From NCBI GenBank assembly GCA_934615235.1, contig CAKTTL010000055.1:1-18727 (forward strand): DNA of 18,727 nt. The letters run 5' to 3'. Of the stretch, positions 8,351-14,726 are shown piece by piece. A model generated the notes under the pieces. That model searched no databases. It worked only from the letters and a program-made list of their open reading frames with translations, and had not been told where the DNA came from. Each line of letters opens with the position of its first letter. Position 1 is the first letter of the stretch. The translations under genes and the position numbers were made by a program. The DNA is from an uncultured Clostridia bacterium (GTDB taxonomy: Bacteria; Bacillota; Clostridia; Christensenellales; Aristaeellaceae).

Positions 8351-8369
8351 GAAAAGGAAGGGTTTCCCC
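8333..8369 (+). repeat. Palindromic repeat hairpin containing the dxs stop codon
   Basis: GGGGAACCCTTCCTT (8333-8347) pairs with AAGGAAGGGTTTCCCC (8354-8369), a 15-bp stem with one bulged T. The six-base loop TAGGAA holds the TAG stop of dxs. The following bases (GGACCCCTTCCGAAGG) form a second short inverted repeat. The pattern resembles dispersed palindromic repeats of GC-rich Clostridia. Confidence 0.75.
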
Positions 8370-8403
8370 GGACCCCTTCCGAAGGAAACCTGCTTTAGCG
8401 CGC

Positions 8404-8444
8404 GACCCGTCGCCCGGAGGGGGCGACGGGTCGGAGTTTATTTT
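8404..8444 (+). terminator. Rho-independent terminator after dxs
   Basis: Perfect 12-bp stem GACCCGTCGCCC (8404-8415) / GGGCGACGGGTC (8421-8432) with a 5-base loop, followed by GGAGTTTATTTT. It lies between convergent genes; the T-rich tail is on the plus side, so it mainly ends the dxs operon. Confidence 0.8.
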
Positions 8445-8470
8445 GGAGGGGTGCGAAAAGGGGCGGCTGT

Positions 8471-9535
8471 TTAGCGCGGCAGGGAGGGCAGGAGTTTCTG
8501 GTAGCATTCTTCCACGCCGCTGAAGTTCATGCGGGGGATGTATTCGGCCTCCAGTTCGTCGTGCAGCGCCTTCGCGCGGGAGAGGGACAGACAGGCGTAG
8601 CGCAGCAGGCGGTCGAACTCTTCGGCGTTGAAGCGCAGGGCGGCCTCCTCGGCGGCGGCAGGCGCGCGCCTGCGCGCATCGTCCAGACAGAGCGTCCGCT
8701 CGACCGGCGCGGGGAAGGAATGATAACGGTTATCGGTGGTGACGAGCAGATCGAGCGCGGGCAGGTACAGGTGCTCCACGCGCCGCGGGTTGAGCGGGCA
8801 ATGCAGCGTTTCCACGTCCAGCCCGTGCAGGAGCGCGACATGCCGCAGAAGCGAGAGCAGCCGGTGTGCGCCGCTCGCCCATTCCCCGCTGATGCGCCAG
8901 ACGCGCTTTGCGCCGAAGGAATCGAGATGGTTGACGCAGCCCTCGGGCGTGATGGCGGAGATGAACATCGAGCGGGCTTTTCCGGGGGCGCTCAGCGCCC
9001 TGTGTTCCGTCACCGTCTCGATCCACGGGGCGAAGAGCCGCATCAGCTTTTCCTCGTCGGTGAGCGTCTGATGGATGGCGGAGGTATCGTCCCGCAGGGG
9101 CAGCGCGGCGGCGAGATAGCGATAGCTCTGCGCAAAGCAGGCGGAAATATCGCGCTGCAGCGCGGCGATCGTATCGCGCCGGGCGGCGAGGCCGTCCTCG
9201 TCGAGGAACGCGCCGAGGTTGAGCAGGCTGTCCGCCGCGCCCGGCAGCCGTGGGTCGACGATATGCGGCGCGGTGCCGTCGATCATCGCGAACCCGGCCG
9301 CGCGCGATACGATGCCGTCGAGCGAATGCGGGTCGGACGAGCAGAGCAGGTATTCCACCTGCAGGCCGCGCGCCTCCAGTTCGGCGCCTACGCGCCGCAT
9401 GAACGTGCTCTTCCCCACGCCCGGGCCGCCCTTGAGGATGATCATCCGCCGCGTGTCTTCCGCGGGCAGGATATGATCGTAAAAGCTGAAAAAACCCAGC
9501 GCTGTGTTGCCGCCGGGAAATAAATATTTTGGCAT
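8471..9535 (-). CDS. P-loop ATPase of the PRK06851 type
   Basis: 354 residues from the ATG at 9535. The N-terminus MPKYLFPGGNTALGFFSFYD leads to a Walker A motif ILKGGPGVGKST and then FMRRVGAELEARG and EYLLCSSDPHSLDGIV, the pattern of the PRK06851 family of uncharacterised ATPases found in Bacillota. A second half with HLYLPALDLLVTTDN resembles the duplicated C-terminal part. The biochemical role is unknown; ATP binding is inferred from the P-loop. The start was chosen because the SD AAGGAGG lies 7 bp upstream; the ATG at 9541 would be too close to it. A TATAAA on the minus strand (9559-9564) is a possible -10 with no good -35. Convergent with dxs, divergent from the sigma factor gene. Confidence 0.78.
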   Translation of the reverse strand: MPKYLFPGGNTALGFFSFYDHILPAEDTRRMIILKGGPGVGKSTFMRRVGAELEARGLQVEYLLCSSDPHSLDGIVSRAAGFAMIDGTAPHIVDPRLPGAADSLLNLGAFLDEDGLAARRDTIAALQRDISACFAQSYRYLAAALPLRDDTSAIHQTLTDEEKLMRLFAPWIETVTEHRALSAPGKARSMFISAITPEGCVNHLDSFGAKRVWRISGEWASGAHRLLSLLRHVALLHGLDVETLHCPLNPRRVEHLYLPALDLLVTTDNRYHSFPAPVERTLCLDDARRRAPAAAEEAALRFNAEEFDRLLRYACLSLSRAKALHDELEAEYIPRMNFSGVEECYQKLLPSLPR

Positions 9536-9623
9536 ATGCATTCCTCCTTTGCTCAATTTTTATATGTTTGGCGCCGTCCCGGTAGAACGCGGCGGAAAAA
9601 TTTTGCAAAAAATTCCTCCGATG

Positions 9624-9650
9624 GGAACGAAAGGGACGATTCATTCGTTA
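9624..9650 (+). promoter_or_regulatory. Candidate ECF-type autoregulatory promoter upstream of the sigma factor
   Basis: GGAAC (9624-9628), 17-bp spacer, CGTTA (9646-9650). GGAAC...CGT is the classical ECF promoter architecture and the site precedes an ECF-like sigma gene. The leader to the start codon would be about 160 bases, which is long. The rest of 9536-9817 holds only A/T-rich sequence and no supported gene. Confidence 0.4.
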
Positions 9651-9817
9651 TTTTATCTGGTTGGGATAGATTCGCGCTTTTTCAACCAAACTTCGTGGAG
9701 ACGATTTTTTCCGGAAACGCGGGGCTTTTTTGAAAAGTTTCTTTCCAGAAGATGCAAGAAACGGAAGCTCTGAAGCGTTTTAATATATGGAAACAGAAGG
9801 TGGGTGCGGCTGCAGCG

Positions 9818-10321
9818 ATGTCCCAGGAGCGAGACGTCAACGAACTGTTCGAGCGGCTGTATTCCCAATACGCGGACGATGTGCTGCGCGTGGCCTACTT
9901 CTATCTGGGCGACAGGCAAAAAGCCGAAGACGTCTGCCAGGACGTTTTCCTGCGGTTGCTCACCCGCACGCCCGATATTCAGGAGGGTCACGAAAAAGCT
10001 TGGCTGCTCAAGGTGGCGCTGAACCGCTGCCGCGATTTATGGCGCGGCGCGTGGGTGAAACGCGTGGTGCTCGGCACGCCCTTCGAATGTGTGCCCGCGC
10101 CGGACGAAATCAGCCAGCGCACGGAGAAAAACGACCTGATGGAGGCTGTATCCAAACTGAACCCGACCTTCAAGGAGGTCATTTTGCTTCACTATTATCA
10201 GGGGTTTGGCATCTCGGAAATCGCCCAGATGCTCGACCTGCCGGAAGGGACGATATCCAGCCGCCTTTCCCGTGCACGCAAAAAGCTGGAAGGTATGCTC
10301 AAAGGAGGTGAGGGTCGATGA
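9818..10321 (+). CDS. RNA polymerase sigma factor, sigma-70/ECF family
   Basis: 167 residues from ATG 9818 (MSQERDVNELFERLYSQYAD). Region 2 includes FYLGDRQKAEDVCQDVFLRL, the -10 recognition helix with the usual DAED-Q-F pattern, and AWLLKVALNRCRDLWR. Region 4 spans LNPTFKEVILLHYYQGFGIS and the helix-turn-helix EIAQMLDLPEGTISSRLSRA, which reads the -35. No region 3 is visible, as in ECF factors. An upstream in-frame ATG at 9752 would add 22 unconserved residues with no better SD. The stop overlaps the next gene as ATGA, the usual arrangement of sigma and anti-sigma genes. The signal is not predictable from sequence. Confidence 0.88.
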   Translation: MSQERDVNELFERLYSQYADDVLRVAYFYLGDRQKAEDVCQDVFLRLLTRTPDIQEGHEKAWLLKVALNRCRDLWRGAWVKRVVLGTPFECVPAPDEISQRTEKNDLMEAVSKLNPTFKEVILLHYYQGFGISEIAQMLDLPEGTISSRLSRARKKLEGMLKGGEGR

Positions 10322-11331
10322 TGGAGGTGGATTCCCTGCGCCGCACGGCGGACGAGATGCTTTCCGGCGTGACCGCAGGAGAAGACATGAAGCGCCGCAT
10401 CCGGTTTTCCGCGCGGGGCGTGGAAGCGCTGCCGGAGGTTGCCGGCGAGATGCTTGCGGGCATTGAAAAAACCCCGGCGCTGCGTCATCGGATCCTGCTG
10501 GAATATGATCGCAGAAGGCGCTCGATGCGCCGGATGGAGCCCGCGCGCGTCGCGCGGCTGACGTTCGGCCGTCTGGCCCCGGCGCTGAGCATGGCGCTCG
10601 CGTTCGTGATGCTGCTGGGTGTCGGCATTTTCGGCGGCAGCAGCCAGCCTGCGGCGCTGCCGGGGACGGGAATTTCAAGCTACGCGTCCGGCTCGATGAG
10701 CGCGGACGGCGTGCCGGAATTCATGTCGCTGTTTGCGGGCGAGGACGCCAATCCCCCGCTTCTGTGCATCAACGGCCGCTATTACCGGATGATGTCGGAG
10801 CAGACGGCCGTTCCGGCGGCGCTGCTGAATTCGCCGCTGGCGGAGGTGCAGTCCTATTCGGCCGGTTCCGCGCTGATGAATCCGGCGGGCATCGCTTCCA
10901 ACACCGTCGCGGCGGGCACGCAGATTTATTCCATCACCGGGCTTTCTTCCAAGACGGCTGTCGCCGCCGAAGTGGACGGCGTGACGCGGCTGTTCCAGCG
11001 CGTCAGCTACGCCGGCAGTTCGACCCTGGGCAACGAAATGTTCCAGGATACGATGGACGTGGTCGGCCAGGTTGCGGCGCTGGAGCTGAGCGGCGTGGGC
11101 GTTGTGACGGACGAGAGCGCGGCCAACGAAGTGCTGATGTACATGCTCACCGAGTTCGCCTCCTTCACCGGAGCGGATACGGATCTGGGCGAAGCGCAGC
11201 AGTCGCTGACCATTTACCTCTCCAACGGCCTTGCCTTGCAGCTGATGGTGGACGGCGACGTGTTCTCCGCCTGCGGATCGTGGAGCTGCGAAGGCTTTAC
11301 CGACACCTTCCGCGCGGAGATGGCGAAATAA
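10318..11331 (+). CDS. Single-pass membrane protein, probable anti-sigma factor
   Basis: 337 residues: a basic cytoplasmic N-terminal part (1-86, with LEYDRRRRSMRRMEPARVAR just before the membrane), one hydrophobic helix at about 87-106 and an exported C-terminal domain of some 230 residues (LLCINGRYYRMMS, VAAEVDGVTRLFQRVSYAG). There is no H-x3-C-x2-C zinc anti-sigma motif, so it is not a ZAS-type protein. The assignment rests on topology and on its ATGA overlap with the sigma gene, with SD AAAGGAGG at 10301-10308. It may bind the sigma factor inside and sense an envelope signal outside. The exported domain is not one I can name. Confidence 0.6.
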   Translation: MMEVDSLRRTADEMLSGVTAGEDMKRRIRFSARGVEALPEVAGEMLAGIEKTPALRHRILLEYDRRRRSMRRMEPARVARLTFGRLAPALSMALAFVMLLGVGIFGGSSQPAALPGTGISSYASGSMSADGVPEFMSLFAGEDANPPLLCINGRYYRMMSEQTAVPAALLNSPLAEVQSYSAGSALMNPAGIASNTVAAGTQIYSITGLSSKTAVAAEVDGVTRLFQRVSYAGSSTLGNEMFQDTMDVVGQVAALELSGVGVVTDESAANEVLMYMLTEFASFTGADTDLGEAQQSLTIYLSNGLALQLMVDGDVFSACGSWSCEGFTDTFRAEMAK

Positions 11332-11347
11332 TCAGAATGAATCAGAT

Positions 11348-11388
11348 CGAACCGGCGTGCTGGCAAAAGCGCGGCGGTTCGTTTTTTT
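11348..11388 (+). terminator. Rho-independent terminator directly before the dgoD SD
   Basis: CGAACCG (11348-11354) pairs with CGGTTCG (11375-11381), extended inward by GCGTGCT/AGCGCGG with one G-U and one mismatch, then seven T (11382-11388). The dgoD SD AGGAGG starts at the next base. Confidence 0.85.
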
Positions 11389-11401
11389 AGGAGGCGGACA
11401 A

Positions 11402-12550
11402 ATGAAGATCACATCGGTGCAGGCGTTTCTGGCGCGTCCCAGATGGTGCATGGTAAAAATTGAAACGGACGCGGGAATTTGCGGCTGGGGCGAGGCCGTG
11501 CTGGAAGGCAAGGCGGAAACCGTGCGCGCCTGCGTGGGCGAAATGACGGATTATCTCATCGGCCGCGACCCGGCGCAGATCGAGGATATCTGGAACACGC
11601 TTTATCGCGGCGCGTTCTACCGGGGCGGCGGCATCCTCATGAGCGCGATCGCGGGCATCGACCAGGCGCTGTGGGACATCAAGGGCAAGCGCTTCGGCGC
11701 GCCGGTTTACGAGCTGATGGGCGGCGCATGCCGCGAAAAGGTTCGCGTTTACAGCTGGATCGGCGGCGACCGCCCCAGCGACGTGGCGAACGCGGCGAAG
11801 GAAAAGCAGGCGCAGGGCTTTACGGCGATTAAAATGAACGCGACGGAAGAGCTGCAATACGTGGACAGCTACGAGAAGATCGACGCGGTGCTCGAGCGCG
11901 TCGATTCCATACGCCGGGCGACGGGCCGGGGCTTCGGCATCGCCATCGATTTCCATGGCCGCGTACACAAGCCCATGGCGAAGGTGCTGGCCAAAAAGCT
12001 GGAGCAGTTCGATCCGATGTTCATCGAAGAGCCGGTTCTGTGCGACAACTTGGAGGCCTTCCCGGAAATCGCCGCGGCGTGCAATATCCCGATCGCCACG
12101 GGCGAGCGGCTTTTCTCCCGCTGGGATTTCAAGAAGCTGTTAAGCGTGGGCGGCGTGGACATCATCCAGCCGGATCTTTCCCATGCGGGCGGCATTACCG
12201 AAGTTAAGAAGATCGGCTCCATGGCGGAGGCGTACGATGTGGCGCTTGCGCCGCACTGCCCCCTCGGCCCGGTGGCGCTGGCCGCCTGCGTGCAGGTGGA
12301 CGCGACGTGTCACAATGCGTTCATTCAGGAGCAGAGCATGGGCATCCATTACAATCAGGGCAAGGGCGTGCTCGATTACGTTCTCAACCGCGAGGATTAC
12401 GCCTTCCACGACGGTTTTATGAATCTGCCGGGCAAGCCCGGCCTGGGTGTGGAGGTCAACGAGGCGCTCGTGCTGGAAGAAAATCAGGAGCCGCACCGCT
12501 GGAGGAACCCCGTCTGGCGGCATGAGGACGGCAGCGTGGCGGAGTGGTGA
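11402..12550 (+). CDS. dgoD: D-galactonate dehydratase
   Basis: Dehydrates D-galactonate to 2-keto-3-deoxy-D-galactonate (enolase superfamily, mandelate racemase branch). 382 residues, the same length as E. coli DgoD, and residues fall at identical numbers: metal ligands D183, E209 and E235, catalytic H185 (DFHGRVH) and H285 (ALAPHCPLGP). AGIDQALWDIKGK, QEQSMGIHYN and the ending WRHEDGSVAEW are diagnostic. Start ATG 11402 has SD AGGAGG at 11389-11394. No other galactonate genes (kinase, aldolase, transporter) are in the window, so product use is elsewhere. There is no room for a promoter between the upstream terminator and the SD. Confidence 0.93.
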   Translation: MKITSVQAFLARPRWCMVKIETDAGICGWGEAVLEGKAETVRACVGEMTDYLIGRDPAQIEDIWNTLYRGAFYRGGGILMSAIAGIDQALWDIKGKRFGAPVYELMGGACREKVRVYSWIGGDRPSDVANAAKEKQAQGFTAIKMNATEELQYVDSYEKIDAVLERVDSIRRATGRGFGIAIDFHGRVHKPMAKVLAKKLEQFDPMFIEEPVLCDNLEAFPEIAAACNIPIATGERLFSRWDFKKLLSVGGVDIIQPDLSHAGGITEVKKIGSMAEAYDVALAPHCPLGPVALAACVQVDATCHNAFIQEQSMGIHYNQGKGVLDYVLNREDYAFHDGFMNLPGKPGLGVEVNEALVLEENQEPHRWRNPVWRHEDGSVAEW

Positions 12551-12557
12551 AAAAGGC

Positions 12558-12587
12558 TTGCCATCCTTTCGAGAGCGCTGCTATAAT
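12558..12587 (+). promoter_or_regulatory. Promoter of the interrupted nuclease-like gene
   Basis: TTGCCA (12558-12563), 18-bp spacer, TATAAT (12582-12587), 35 bp before the GTG start of the next reading frame. Confidence 0.7.
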
Positions 12588-12621
12588 AATTGAGCAGCAC
12601 AAATGAAACGGGGCGGAGAAT

Positions 12622-13002
12622 GTGTATTGCGTCGGCAAAATCGACAGGGAGAAGTTTGTCTGCATTGCAAAGGTGATAACGACGGACGAGGTGATTATCA
12701 CCGATGAGAGAATTGCGCATAGCAATCTCCATCAAAATGCGTTTGAACGGTTTGGAAAATATATCCCGGAGGTTTTGTCGCAGCCTGATTTTTTCTTTGC
12801 CGATAAACGACCCAATACGGTGATTCTGATCAAATGAATCGTAGTGGAAGGACAAAATGTGCAGCTTGTTTTACGCCTGCATGTTCCGGCGGATCAGCCG
12901 GGGTATAAGAATTCGGTTTTATCCTTCTGGAATATCAGCGAAGAGCGGAGGGAAAACTATTTCCGTAATAAAAAGGTGATTTACAAACGGAAAGAGACGT
13001 AA
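12622..13002 (+). pseudogene. BECR-fold (PBECR-like) nuclease gene with one in-frame UGA
   Basis: Reading from GTG 12622 (short SD GGAG, 3 bp away), the frame encodes 71 residues to a TGA at 12835-12837 and then continues in the same frame for 54 codons to TAA 13000-13002. Both halves belong to one family: the first has VGKIDREKFVCI, DEVIITDERIAHSN and a FGKYIPEVLSQPDFFFAD segment, the second VQLVLRLHVPADQPGYKNS and RNKKVIYKRKET. This pattern recalls the small phage-Barnase-EndoU-ColicinE5/D-RelE-like (PBECR) nuclease proteins common in Bacillota mobile DNA; the family name is from memory. The sequence is visibly A/T-richer than its neighbours, which suggests transfer. Most simply a nonsense pseudogene; two separate peptides or readthrough are alternatives. 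Confidence 0.68.
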
Positions 13003-13008
13003 TATAAT
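12980..13008 (+). promoter_or_regulatory. Strong promoter of the orphan ncRNA
   Basis: TTTACA (12980-12985), 17-bp spacer, TATAAT (13003-13008). The spacer contains the end and stop codon of the nuclease-like frame. Predicted start of transcription is near 13013-13016. Confidence 0.82.
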
Positions 13009-13012
13009 AGGG

Positions 13013-13167
13013 ACAGGGAAGACAGTCCTTGAGGTGGTAAATTTCGTTGCTACCACGCGCCAATCTGGCTAAAAGAGATGCAGGAGCCGCGACGCCTGCC
13101 GGGGACTGTCAAACCGTAAACCCTGTTCTAAATCGCCCGGCCTTTCGGCCGGGCGATTCATTTTTTT
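13013..13167 (+). ncRNA. Free-standing structured small RNA, unknown family
   Basis: About 155 nt between a consensus promoter and a strong terminator, with no convincing ORF. An outer helix GGACAGGG (13011-13018) / CCCTGTTC (13121-13128, one G-U) encloses a second perfect helix GACAGTCC (13021-13028) / GGACTGTC (13103-13110). Inside are three hairpins: GTGGTA/TACCAC (13034-13039/13051-13056), GCCA/TGGC (13059-13062/13066-13069) and GCAGG/CCTGC (13080-13084/13095-13099), giving a multi-branched, cloverleaf-like junction. The downstream gene is on the other strand, so it is not a leader. It does not show the conserved bases of tRNA, 6S, SRP, tmRNA, T-box or the riboswitches I know. Structure was found by eye. 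Confidence 0.65.
13131..13167 (+). terminator. Terminator of the ncRNA
   Basis: Perfect 12-bp stem AATCGCCCGGCC (13131-13142) / GGCCGGGCGATT (13147-13158), loop TTTC, then seven T. The T run overlaps the stop codon of the convergent DinB-family gene. Confidence 0.9.
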
Positions 13168-13837
13168 ATCGCGTCTGCGGCTGCGGATGAATTCTGTTTT
13201 TTATGCGCAGACAGGCTTCCGTGTGCATGATCCAGTGCCTTGAAAACGGCATCTGAATCAGTCCGCGAACGTCTTTGCCGCACCAGTAATCAATCAGCCA
13301 GGCGGCGTTTTCGTCGGCGCTGACGACCTGCAGCGATTTGAGCAGTTCCTTTCTTTCCGCCGATATTTTCCGGGTCAGTTCGCCGTAGGATAAACCGCGG
13401 ACGATTTCTTCAGTGCTGTCCTTTACCTCAAGAATATAGGCAAAAAGCGCCTGCAGATTCAGCTGCGCGGAAAAATCGGCGATCTGCCGCTTCACAAGTT
13501 CGTTTCCGGTTGTGATAATCGGCGAATGAATACGCTCCCGGTAATTGCCGGCGAAGAAAACCTGGTCGTCTCCGTTTATCAACGTGTGCGCGACGATATC
13601 TTCTATGCGGAAAATATGCCAGAGCGAATAGGCGATCGTTTTGTTATGATAGCCGTTTGCGTTGAGAAAGGGGATCGCGTCAAAATCCTCTCTGGAGAGT
13701 TCCTTCTGCAAGGAGAGCAGGGAATTCATCAGCCGGTCGCGCAGATCAAAGAGGGAAGCGATTCCCGCAGCGCAGGTCTCCCGCTTTTTCAGCTGCGTCT
13801 GCACTGTCCGGTTCAGTTCGGACCATTCCCTGTTCAG
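13166..13837 (-). CDS. DinB-family protein with a probable CTG start
   Basis: A four-helix-bundle DinB/YfiT-superfamily protein (the group often mislabelled phage head-tail adapter). From CTG 13837 it has 223 residues. YHNKTIAYSLWHIFRIEDIV with H64, H74 and H84, SPIITTGNEL, and WLIDYWCGKDVRGLIQMPFS with SRHWIMH near the end supply the putative metal-binding histidines. The first ATG/GTG in frame is GTG 13804, which lacks an SD and drops NREWSELNRTVQTQL, a stretch that matches how I recall homologues beginning. CTG 13837 overlaps the ybaK-like stop as CTGA and has GGAGGTGA upstream (13852-13845), so it is the better start. Function of the family member is unknown; thiol-transferase or stress roles are known for relatives. 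Confidence 0.75.
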   Translation of the reverse strand: MNREWSELNRTVQTQLKKRETCAAGIASLFDLRDRLMNSLLSLQKELSREDFDAIPFLNANGYHNKTIAYSLWHIFRIEDIVAHTLINGDDQVFFAGNYRERIHSPIITTGNELVKRQIADFSAQLNLQALFAYILEVKDSTEEIVRGLSYGELTRKISAERKELLKSLQVVSADENAAWLIDYWCGKDVRGLIQMPFSRHWIMHTEACLRIKNRIHPQPQTR

Positions 13838-14322
13838 ATTTCCGTCACCTCCGCTTCGCTGCCGTGTTCGCGGAGAATCCGGAGGAGATCCTCCGTTTTC
13901 AGCCAGACGGTGGCGGTGTTGTCGTTGGGGTGAACGCCGACGAGACCCGGCGGCGCGAGAAGCTCCGCGTCGAGGAAAAGCTTCACGCTGTGCTGCGCGT
14001 CGTTGAGCAGCCCCAGCGGCGTGATCGCGCCGGGGAACAGCCCCAGCAGCGCCGCAAGCTCTTCCTCCGAGGCGAAGGAAAGCGGCCGCAGGCCGTGCGC
14101 GCGGCGAAACTGTTTGAGATCCACCCGCTTGTCGCCGCGGACGGTGAGCAGGTAATAGCCGCGCTTTTTATCGTCGCGGAGGAAAAGGTTCTTCGCGTCC
14201 CCCTCCGGGTAGGGGATTTCGACCTCGGCCAGTTCGGCCATATTGAAAACGGCTTTATGCTCGGTGATTTCGTGCCAGACGCCGTTTTCGGCGAGAAGAG
14301 CGTAAATTTCCTGCTTGTTCAT
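13834..14322 (-). CDS. Prolyl-tRNA editing (YbaK/ProX-type) deacylase
   Basis: 162 residues, the length of free-standing PrdX/ProXp-ala-like proteins. The conserved segment GDAKNLFLRDDKKRGYYLLT contains the catalytic-site lysine of YbaK-like deacylases (K in AKNLF), followed by LKQFRRAHGLRPLSFASEEE, GAITPLGLLND and VGVHPNDNTATVWL. Such proteins hydrolyse mischarged Ala-tRNA(Pro) in trans. The ATG 14322 has only a weak AAGG SD. Driven by the minus-strand promoter at 14358-14386 and coupled to the DinB-family gene downstream. The exact misacylated substrate is inferred from family only. Confidence 0.86.
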   Translation of the reverse strand: MNKQEIYALLAENGVWHEITEHKAVFNMAELAEVEIPYPEGDAKNLFLRDDKKRGYYLLTVRGDKRVDLKQFRRAHGLRPLSFASEEELAALLGLFPGAITPLGLLNDAQHSVKLFLDAELLAPPGLVGVHPNDNTATVWLKTEDLLRILREHGSEAEVTEI

Positions 14323-14357
14323 GCGCGCAGCCTTGCTTTCGTAAAGGATTGCAAAAA

Positions 14358-14386
14358 ATTATAGCGAAATCCCCCGGCGCAGTCAA
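14358..14386 (-). promoter_or_regulatory. Promoter of the ybaK-like/dinB operon
   Basis: On the minus strand TTGACT (14386-14381), 17-bp spacer, TATAAT (14363-14358), 35 bp upstream of the ybaK-like ATG. A mobile element begins 9 bp upstream of the -35. Confidence 0.88.
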
Positions 14387-14394
14387 CGCCTCCT

Positions 14395-14558
14395 TAGGGT
14401 GTATCTGAAAAATTCCCTGAGACTCCATCTCGGCGTCTTTTCCGCCATTTCTGCGTCGGAAAACCTCGATTTAGCCCCGCTAAACTTTCGGTTTTCCTCC
14501 TTGAACTGACAAAAAATCCGCTCGAGCTGTCGCCTCTTCCTTTTTCAGATACACCCTA
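14395..14558. mobile_element. Complete MITE-like element (copy 1) with perfect terminal inverted repeats
   Basis: The body 14397-14556 (160 bp) starts GGGTGTATCTGAAAAA and ends TTTTTCAGATACACCC, perfect inverted repeats, flanked by TA on both sides (14395-14396, 14557-14558), consistent with a TA target duplication. It has no transposase ORF. The centre holds a further hairpin, GGAAAACC (14458-14465) / GGTTTTCC (14490-14497) around TTTAGC/GCTAAA. Three related copies lie at 17708, 17964 and 18664. TA-targeting fits IS630 or some IS5-group transposases, which is inference. Confidence 0.9.
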
Positions 14559-14726
14559 GTTTCCGCTGAGAAAGTTCTCCGCGTATGCCTGGAGCGATTC
14601 GAGCGAGTTAATCCCGTCGGGACGGTCGTTGATGGACGTGCGGACATATTCCGGCAGGGACGCGAAATACGCGCGGGCCTGCTCGTCCCTGCGCAGGAGC
14701 TCGAAAAGATCGGGATACTTTTTCAT
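14556..14726 (-). CDS. Small conserved hypothetical protein (56 aa), stop supplied by the MITE
   Basis: ATG 14726 has an ideal SD AGGAGG eight bases upstream. The protein begins MKKYPDLFELLRRDEQARAY and ends SLESLQAYAENFLSGN, with FASLPEYVRTSIN between. It resembles short Clostridia proteins of unknown function with an LPEYV-x-x-x-I and a SLxxYAENLL-G-D ending (recalled, not searched). Its TAG stop is made of the TA target dinucleotide plus the first G of the adjoining element, so the insertion fixed the C-terminus, probably losing only a few residues. Probably cytosolic; no function known. Confidence 0.75.
   Translation of the reverse strand: MKKYPDLFELLRRDEQARAYFASLPEYVRTSINDRPDGINSLESLQAYAENFLSGN

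Noticed and set aside
9752..9817. Upstream ATG for the sigma factor
   Set aside because: The extra 22 residues do not resemble ECF N-termini and the ATG has no convincing SD.
12835..12837. In-frame UGA as selenocysteine or tryptophan codon
   Set aside because: No clear hairpin of bacterial SECIS type follows the UGA, homologous proteins of this kind are not selenoproteins as far as I know, and UGA ends several neighbouring genes at their proper C-termini.
13030..13060. T-box-like sequence (GGTGGTA...TACCACGCG)
   Set aside because: It lacks the full AGGGTGG-NACCGCG motif and a specifier loop, and no aminoacyl-tRNA synthetase or amino acid gene follows on this strand.
13013..13128. tRNA or tRNA-Sec because of the cloverleaf-like layout
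   Set aside because: No T-loop GTTCRANNC, no CCA-type acceptor end and wrong arm sizes.
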